DNA of 64,000 nt from Alviniconcha marisindica (lineage: Eukaryota; Mollusca; Gastropoda; Provannidae): contig JABMCL010000953.1 in the NCBI GenBank assembly GCA_018857735.1, forward strand, positions 221,001 through 285,000. The letters run 5' to 3'. Below, in pieces: positions 56,796 through 64,000 of this stretch. Below the pieces are notes generated by a model. It made no database searches. It saw nothing but the letters and a program-made list of their open reading frames with translations, and was not told the DNA's origin. The position numbers were made by a program, and so were the translations under genes. Position 1 is the first letter of the stretch; each line of letters opens with the position of its first letter.

Positions 56796-57245
56796 TCACT
56801 ATGTCTTGTAGTGATTTGTTGTGTCAGTGTGTCTTGTAGTGAGTTGTGTCACTTTGTCTTGTAGTGATTTGTTGTGTCAGTGTGTCTTGTAGTGAGTTGT
56901 GTCACTTTGTCTTGTAGTGATTTGTTGTGTCAGTGTGTCTTGTAGTGAGTTGTGTCACTTTGTCTTGTAGTGATTTGTTGTGGTAGTGTGTCTTGTAGTG
57001 AGTTGTTGTTTCACTTTGTCTTGTAGTGATTTGTTGTGTCATAGTGTCTTGTAGTGATTTGTTGTGTCACTGTGTCTTGTAGTGATTTGTTGTGTCACTG
57101 TGTCTTATAGTGATCTGTTGTGTAAGTGTGTCTTGTAGTGATTTGTTGTGTCACTGTGTCTTGTAGTGATTTGTTGTGTCACTGTGTCTTATAGTGATCT
57201 GTTGTGTAAGTGTGTCTTGTAGTGATTTGTTGTGTCAGTGTGTAT
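56795..57245. repeat. ~22-bp tandem array
   Basis: Units of TGTCTTGTAGTGATTTGTTG and TGTCACT alternate with GAGTTGTGTCACT variants, about 19 units. Confidence 0.95.
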
Positions 57246-57419
57246 TGCGGTCAGCCTGGTAGTTTGTCAGTATATTATGCGGTGCAGGGAGGTGGAGGTG
57301 TTGGGGGGGGCGCATACATCTCCAAATTCGCCTTTTAGGCGTAAAACTTCAGGCTGAGTGTCGTAATGCGTATCGGGTTGCCTGCCATTTAGACTAGGCG
57401 GGTCATTTGGAATCTCTCC

Positions 57420-57424
<5 letters not shown>

Positions 57425-57487
<63 letters not shown>

Positions 57488-57510
57488 AGCCTGTCTCTCT
57501 CTCTCTCTAA
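57425..57510. repeat. (CT)n microsatellite
   Basis: More than 30 CT dinucleotides, interrupted by CCCAGCCTG. Confidence 0.98.
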
Positions 57511-57994
57511 TTGTGTGATCTGAGAGATGTTTTAATTATTTGTTGTCGCGTTTTTCTTGTCCTTGTGGAATGCTGCGTACACGCATTACCTTGTCTTTCT
57601 CCCCGTCCCCCCTTCCAACTTGGCCTCGCACCTTTTCCTCCCTGCCCCCTTTCCCCTCGCCCATCCTTTTCCACGTTCGCCCCCCCCCCTTTCCACCTTC
57701 CCCTCCCCCCCTCCCCCTCCCCCCTGGTTTGTGACTTTCGGTCTGAATTATACAGCCGGGTTGAATTTTACACATATGCTGCCTTTTGTCTTAAATCTTG
57801 TGTGAAAAGTGACGTCACAGTGGACATTGCGTTCGTAATGACGTCACAATGGTACAGTAAGCTTAAAGTGTGTAACGTCAGAATGAAAACGTGTGTGAAC
57901 AGTCTGGGAGATTATGGTTCGTCACATCCGGCATATGGCCTAGTAATAAAAATGATGACAGGGAATTTGTGGAGCGGTTTCGGGCACTCAGTTT

Positions 57995-58245
57995 GCTTTA
58001 AAACCTCATTAGAAAAAAAGTATGGAACATTCAAACACTTACACAGAGAAAAAAATCAACAAGTTAACAACACATTAATAAATATACCTATTCATCGAGA
58101 GCACTGCGAAACGCACACCCAAATGCACCCACACTGCCGAAAAGGACACCGAAAAGATTACTGGTCAGAACGCTATTTGAAGAGGCGAGTTTGAAAACCA
58201 GTTTTGAAAGCGGGGAGAGAACGGCTGTGACACAGGGAGAAAGGG
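57995..58245. mobile_element. Possible interspersed element, copy 2
   Basis: CAAACACTTACACAGAG, then CACACCCAAATGCACCCACA and GAAGAGGCGAGTTTGAAAAC resemble the order of blocks in the elements at 53050 and 60005. No tRNA head seen. Assignment is weak. Confidence 0.35.
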
Positions 58246-58374
58246 AGAGAATTGTGGCTTTGTGCAGCAGAGAAGCAAAAGGTCAGACCAGCGTGCTGTT
58301 TTCTTTTGCGAGGGGCCGTCATCTGACTGCAGCGGATACCTGGCGTGGTCAGTGAACTGGTACTGAACCCCAAA

Positions 58375-58615
58375 GTATTGCTGGCAGTGCACGTCTTTCC
58401 CTGAAAGTGTTGGCAGTGCACGTCTTTCCCTGAAAGTGTTGGCAGTGCACGTCTTTCCCTGAGAGTGTTGGCAGTGCACGTCTTTCCCTGAAAGTGTTGG
58501 CAGTGCACGTCTTTCCCTGAAAGTGGTGTTGGCAGTGCACGTCTTTCCCTGAAAGTGTTGTTAACAGTGCACGTCTTTCCCTGAAAGTGTTGTTAACAGT
58601 GCACGTCTTTCCTTT
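58375..58615. repeat. 29-bp tandem array, ~8 copies
   Basis: Units of AGTGTTGGCAGTGCACGTCT and TTCCCTGAA. Confidence 0.97.
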
Positions 58616-58871
58616 GGCCGCTGTGCTGTAGCTTGTGGGCTAGATGTGTCGGCCACTCTCAGGGCTTTTTGCGCAGAATATTTGAGACGTTCCGATTGGC
58701 TGAGGCTGCTGGGATGATTGGCAGCCCGGAACTCTCTGTAATCTCGTATCACTGTGTGTTTGGCCGGAAACCCGTTAAGGTGGACTGGGCAAATGTAGCA
58801 TTCTGCAATAGGTTAGGTTAGTGCAGTTCAAAGAAGAGAGTTCATTTGGAACACGGTAGTGTGATTGCGAG

Positions 58872-58900
58872 CCCCCCCCCCCCCCCCCCCCCCCCCCCTC
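58872..58900. repeat. Poly-C tract
   Basis: About 28 C bases. Confidence 0.96.
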
Positions 58901-60000
58901 CCTCCCCCCTTCTCTGTGCAACTATTTATCAGTTTGACATTTTTGGGTACATAAGCTGCACGGCGCTTCAAGAAGTGGAAAATGCCCCTGTTACTGTTAT
59001 TATTACTGTCTGTATGGAAGGTACGTTTTCCTCAGCTGGAGTACGACAACAAAATACGTGAGAATGACGACATTGGATGCTTGCATGGTGCAGACAGTGC
59101 TGTCGGTAACCTCTTTCCTCCTGTAACTTTAGCAGTTTTAACGCTGGGAAGGTTTAGTACAGGAATAGCTATGTTTTCATCAGGACGTGGTTGGTGTACG
59201 ATTGTTAGTCATATTTTATGATTGCGGTATGCGCACTTGCTGTGTACATAAGCAGAATTTTATTTATTAATGTTTTTAAGTATGTTTGTTACGTCTTGTA
59301 TTTTATGTATGTGTTGTACATTCACAATTATTCAGATTTTATTTGGAATTATGGTAGGTTATTTCAAGAAGATGTCGAGGACAGTGAGTGTAATTTTTAA
59401 AACTGTTATTTCATGCGACGGAAGTCAGTGGTGAAGAATCTGTTCAGTCATTTTAGAATGGAATGCACTTCATACACAGAGGTGTGTCAGGCTGCCCTGT
59501 TGGCGCTGTACAGTGTCCATTTATTGTAATCCTCGGGAACAGGGCGACTATGAAGGCCGCGTAATGGTGTCCATTGTTTCCTTGTTCATTGCTAGTTTTC
59601 TCTTAACCGGCAATGTAAAGCTTGGTTTCTTTTGTTTTCAGGAGAAACAAAAAGTGGACAGATTGCGTTATTGAAGAAATTTTGTGTTGATTTGTTTCTA
59701 GTTGATTTATTGTGATCTGAAGTTTGTGCACGTGAAACAGTGTTAAATGGGAGTGTTTGACACATGACTGGAATGGAGTGCAGTCCCTTTGTTTGTAACA
59801 GGGGTGAGTGGTTTAACGAACCGGATTGACCATGTCGATATGCTACATAGCGAAAATTACATGATGCATTCAATAAACATGTTTGGCGCATATTAGTCAT
59901 CGTGGGGCTTTTATCATTTGTGCGCGCGCGCGCGTGCGTGCTTGTACGAGTGCTGACGTCAGTCACGTGTGTGTCCGCCAACGTTAGCCGTCACGTAATG
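58900..60000. other. Unassigned, mostly unique AT-rich sequence
   Basis: No exon, RNA gene or mobile element was recognised. A (CG)n run lies at 59922-59934 and TGACGTCA at 59954. Confidence 0.45.
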
Positions 60001-60004
60001 TGAT

Positions 60005-60134
60005 GTAAAAGAGTATTTGTAAGGCGCTTACACCTTAGGTGAGCCGGAAGCGCTCAATACAAAAACGATACGGTCAACAAAATATATACACAATCAACTT
60101 ACAACACACGCACGCACGCACGTATACACACACA

Positions 60135-60200
<66 letters not shown>

Positions 60201-60510
60201 AGCACACACGAAACCAAAGGCAGAACTGCGCGCACACAGGCAAGGCACAGAAAGTGGAGAGGAGAAAAGACGGGTCTTGGGGGCCGATTCAGACGTCGCT
60301 ATGGAAGAGGAGTGTCGGAGAGAGTGGCCATTGTTCCTCAGTAATGACGCCTGGGAGAAGGCGCGTCGACCCGGCAGAAGACTTGAGATGAGCGGATGGA
60401 AGACGAAGGAATCGATTATCGGCAGACGAACGGAGATGGCGCGACGGAACATAGAGCTGGATGAGATCAGAGAGATGGGAAGGGGAGAGGTAGGATGTCG
60501 TCATGACCTT
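60005..60510. mobile_element. Interspersed element with CA tract, copy 3
   Basis: AAGGCGCTTACACCTTAGGT and AAGCGCTCAATACA are followed by a (CA)n tract (60125-60198) and a GC-richer block starting AAAAGACGGGTCTTGGGG. The + strand frame at 60277-60552 is best read as part of this element and not a gene. Confidence 0.45.
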
Positions 60511-60532
60511 GGCCTCGCCGCCATCTTGGGAG

Positions 60533-60765
60533 CCGCGGTAGTTCAGTGGTAGAGCGCCGGACTCGTGATGGAAAGGTCGCGGGTTATTGCTGACTTATTT
60601 CGGTGTGCGTTACCGCAGTAGCACGGAAACGATCGGGGTCAGTTTGCCCAAAGGGTTTTGTGGGCAGGTTACCGCTAAACACACTCGCGGCCTACGTACA
60701 TGCCTTTGCATAAAGTGACACAGTAAACTTTTGCATGGTTGTAGACACGTGCTTCAAACTTTGTT
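60533..60765 (+). mobile_element. tRNA-derived SINE, second copy
   Basis: The head GGTAGTTCAGTGGTAGAGCG is a near-consensus A-box region, followed by CCGGACTCGTGATGGAAAGG and GTCGCGGGTT, after which the B box is broken. The body (TTACCGCAGTAGCACG, GCAGGTTACCGCTAAACAC) matches the SINE at 34510. The deletion in the B box suggests an inactive copy. Confidence 0.75.
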
Positions 60766-61142
60766 TTGAACTGATCATAAATCACAGATTCGCATACACT
60801 ATATTGACAGAAACACATTGTTTGATTTGATATTTGGTTTTAATCAAAATGAACAATCAAAGCTTCCACAAAATCAGAGGGAAGGCGCGAACAAATTAAA
60901 GAGATAGTTTCCTTTGAAGCCTTTTACACAAGGATTTCATGGTAGAATGTTACAGTTATACACATCTGTTACAATACAACAAACAAAACACCCTTTAGCG
61001 TATGATATCACTTTTAGCATAAAAAAAGGGGCAGGAATGCTGTAATTCACTCGGATGTATAAAATGAAATTGACATTGCAAAAGGTTAATGCAAACATAC
61101 ATCATTATGTCCATGCACACATTTCCTTTCTTCCACCAACAT

Positions 61143-61704
61143 TTTATTCATTGCTGTGTCGAGGCAACTAGATGTAAACTCAAGTTCCAAGTTTCTGTAC
61201 AATCATGACCAGTTCAAAAGTCGCCCTGAAATAGCCATCTCGACAAAGGACTATACAAATGATATTATAATAAATGCATCTCTAATGCGCCGAATCCCTC
61301 TGTGGTACATACATATGTATGCGACATGACTACACGACTCTAAACACAACTACATAATTCACACGGGATGACTAGTGCTTACTGAGTGCTGCACGAAAGC
61401 GTCTAATAAACTGACCGCGATGACCTCACTAGCAGTGGCACTGACCAGAAACACGGCAGGCATAAAAAATCAACTGCGTTGGGTGAGGAGACCTGGCGTC
61501 TAAACAGTGTTGATGATGATGAGGATGATGAGGATGATGAAGTGATGCTTAATGTCCTCAGATGTCGGCTGACATATTAGGGACAAGCTGTGACCAATGC
61601 CGAAGCACGGTGCAATAATTCTTTACGTCCACGGAAACCAGAAGGCTCGTTAGGACGGACATCTCAGGACGGCCACCTCGACTCTCACACAGCTCCTGAA
61701 CTAT
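61143..61704 (-). other. Probable 3' UTR of the minus-strand gene
   Basis: Unique sequence directly downstream (minus strand) of the stop codon at 61705. A canonical AATAAA (minus strand, 61148-61143) is the most likely polyadenylation signal. It includes a copy of the dispersed 45-bp core at 61610-61658, so part of the UTR comes from an interspersed element. Unique sequence continues to about 60770 and could belong to a longer UTR form. Confidence 0.5.
61610..61658 (+). repeat. Dispersed 45-bp element, copy 4
   Basis: TTCTTTACGTCCACGGAAAC and CAGAAGGCTCGTTAGGACGG match the core at 6001, 34443 (minus) and 37636. Confidence 0.6.
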
Positions 61705-61916
61705 CTACACAGTGTTGCTCCCCGCCAGACCTTTAAAGGCCTGCGTGACCTCATTCAGCCAGTCACCGGCCCGTCGTGCAACAGCAAGACCCCCGTTGCC
61801 AGGGAAACCCCCGTTGTCCCGTCTCCTGGCAACCAGTAGGTTCACCTCTGTATCCATGTTGACCATTTTTAGCACTCGTCCCGTGTCCGTTTGGCCACTG
61901 GCTGGAAATGTGGCAT
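61705..61916 (-). CDS. Terminal exon of an unidentified minus-strand gene
   Basis: On the minus strand an acceptor (ACATTTTTTTCCAG, AG at 61918-61917) is followed by two bases of a codon and 70 codons ending in TAG (61707-61705). The peptide begins ATFPASGQTDTGRVLKMVNM, has DTEVNLLVARRRDNGGF and a glycine-rich GNGGLAVARR, and ends WLNEVTQAFKGLAGSNTV. Its composition is protein-like (hydrophobic heptads, acidic and basic mix), unlike the repeat-derived frames around it. I do not recognise the family. The entry phase needs one base, exactly what the donors in the upstream 33-bp array supply (GAC G|GTAAGA), giving VADDATF across the splice. Earlier exons lie right of the window. Confidence 0.6.
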
Positions 61917-62099
61917 CTGGAAAAAAATGTTTAATCCAATTAACTGTCTGTCAGATAACAGACTTTTTGGAGTGTGGGGTGGGGTGTGGGTGGGGATGAA
62001 GGGTGGGGGGAGTGGTAGTGGAAGTCACTGTTGAAACCAAAAAGAAACCAACCGCGAAACAACAAAACCTGGTACAAACAATGTGCGGAGCGCCACACA

Positions 62100-62275
<176 letters not shown>

Positions 62276-62304
62276 CAGCGGCAAACCCAAGAAGGCAAAT
62301 TTGA

Positions 62305-64000
62305 ACAAAATCGGTGTGATGTTCACTGTCTTACCGTCAGCGACAGACACTGATGTTCACTGCCTTACCGTCAGCGACAGACACTGATGTTCACTGTCTT
62401 GCCGTCAGCCACAGACACTGATGTTCACTGTCTTGCCGTCAGCCACAGACACTGATGTTCACTGTCTTACCGTCAGCCACAGACACTGATGTTCACTGTC
62501 TTACCGTCAGCCACAGACACTGATGTTCACTGTCTTACCGTCAGCCACAGACACTGATGTTCACTGTCTTACCGTCAGCCACAGACACTGATGTTCACTG
62601 TCTTACCGTCAGCCACAGACACTATGTTCACTGTCTTCCCGTCAGCCACAGACACTATGTTCACTGTCTTACCGTCAGCCACAGACACTGATGTTCACTG
62701 TCTTACCGTCAGCCACAGATACTGATGTTCACTGTCTTACCGTCAGCCACAGACACTATGTTCACTGTCTTCCCGTCAGCCACAGACACTATGTTCACTG
62801 TCTTCCCGTCAGCCACAGACACTGATGTTCACTGTCTTACCGTCAGCCACAGACACTGATGTTCACTGTCTTACCGTCAGCCACAGACACTGATGTTCAC
62901 TGTCTTACCGTCAGCCACAGACACTGATGTTCACTGTCTTACCGTCAGCCACAGACACTGATGTTCACTGTCTTACCGTCAGCCACAGACACTATGTTCA
63001 CTATGTGTCTTACCGTCAGCCACAGACACTATGTTCACTATGTGTCTTACCGTCAGCCACAGACACTATGTTCATTTGTGTCTTACCGTCAGCCACAGAC
63101 ACTGATGTTCACTGTCTTACCGTCAGCCACAGACACTATGTTCACTGTTCTTACCGTCAGCCACAGACACTATGTTCACTGTCTTACCGTCAGCCACAGA
63201 CACTATGTTCACTTTTCTTACCGTCAGCCACAGACACTATGTTCACTGTCTTCCCGTCAGCCACAGACACTATGTTCACTGTCTTCCGTCAGCCACAGAC
63301 ACTATGTTCACTGTCTTACCGTCAGCCACAACACTATGTTCACTGTCTTACCGTCAGCCACAGACACTATGTTCACTGTCTTACCGTCAGCCACAGACAC
63401 TATGTTCACTGTCTTACCGTCAGCCACAGACACTATGTTCACTGTCTTACCGTCAGCCACAGACACTATGTTCACTGTCTTACCGTCAGCCACAGACACT
63501 ATGTTCACTGTCTTACCGTCAGCCACAGACACTATGTTCACTGTTTACCGTCAGCCACAGACACTATGTTCACTGTCTTACCGTCAGCCACAGACACTAT
63601 GTTCACTGTCTTACCGTCAGCCACAAACACTATGTTCACTGTCTTACCGTCAGCCACAGACACTATGTTCACTGTCTTCCCTGTCAGCCACAGACACTAT
63701 GTTCACTGTCTTACCGTCAGCCACAGACACTATGTTCACTGTCTTACCGTCATCCACAGACACTATGTTCACTTTTTCTTACCGTCAGCCACAGACACTA
63801 TGTTCACTTTTTCTTACCGTCAGCCACAGACACTATGTTCACTGTCTTACCGTCAGCCACAGACACTATGTTCACTGTCTTACCGTCAGCCACAGACACT
63901 ATGTTCACTATGTGTCTTACCGTCAGCCACAGACACTATGTTCACTATGTGTCTTACCGTCAGCCACAGACACTATGTTCACTGTCTTACCGTCAGCCAC
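62305..64000 (-). repeat. 33-bp array carrying a splice donor per unit, running off the window
   Basis: About 50 units; minus-strand sequence CAGTGAACATAGTGTCTGTG and GCTGACGGTAAGA. Each unit has GCTGACG|GTAAGA, a strong donor, and most have ACAG just before TGAACATAG. Because 33 is a multiple of 3, long stretches stay open and read NIVSVADGKTV repeatedly. A CACTGATGTTCACTG variant (about 34-35 bp) dominates the left part. The array continues past 64000. Confidence 0.95.

Noticed and set aside
60277..60552. 91-codon + frame, Arg/Glu rich
   Set aside because: It lies in a block shared with other interspersed element copies and runs into a SINE head; better explained as repeat sequence.

Overview
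The window is eukaryotic genomic DNA dominated by introns and intergenic sequence. It looks like a mollusc, most likely a marine gastropod. That placement is an inference from a lophotrochozoan-like S6 kinase, tRNA-derived SINE copies and extreme minisatellite density; no marker gene fixes the species.

The left third (about 1.9-21.9 kb, + strand) carries one recognisable gene, p70 ribosomal protein S6 kinase (RPS6KB-type). Fourteen exons with clean GT-AG borders and matching phases run from the segment before the P-loop (4338) to the stop codon (21850). A short candidate first exon with a phase-compatible ATG lies at 1939-1964. Joined, they give a provisional 572-residue protein containing the P-loop, VAIK-type lysine, YRD and DFG motifs, PDK1 site (TFCGT), turn motif (TPVDSP), TOR hydrophobic motif (GFTY) and an autoinhibitory-like segment. 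The C-terminal tail is long, divergent and basic. The usual MAGVFD-type N-terminus with a TOS motif was not found, so the true start may lie left of the window.

From 21.9 to about 60 kb I see no convincing conventional gene. It holds a probable S6K 3' UTR, low-complexity tracts (CT, CA, TA, poly-G/C), several dispersed elements with tRNA-like heads, and dozens of tandem arrays with 20-53 bp units. One isolated 42-nt exon-like segment at 42153-42194 is phase-compatible with S6K exon 14. By hand sum, tandem arrays cover roughly 40% of the window.

At the right end, a minus-strand terminal exon (61916-61705) of an unidentified gene is followed by a probable 3' UTR with an AATAAA signal. Its intron holds a 33-bp array, running to the window edge, in which every unit carries a splice donor in the phase this exon needs.

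The main discovery candidate is a recurring architecture: tandem arrays that contain, or begin directly at, exon-intron junctions. In S6K this is clear for the exon 6 acceptor and the exon 7 and exon 9 donors. It is probable for the exon 15 acceptor, and other arrays abut the junctions of exons 1, 5, 10, 11 and 12. The unrelated minus-strand gene appears to show the same pattern.
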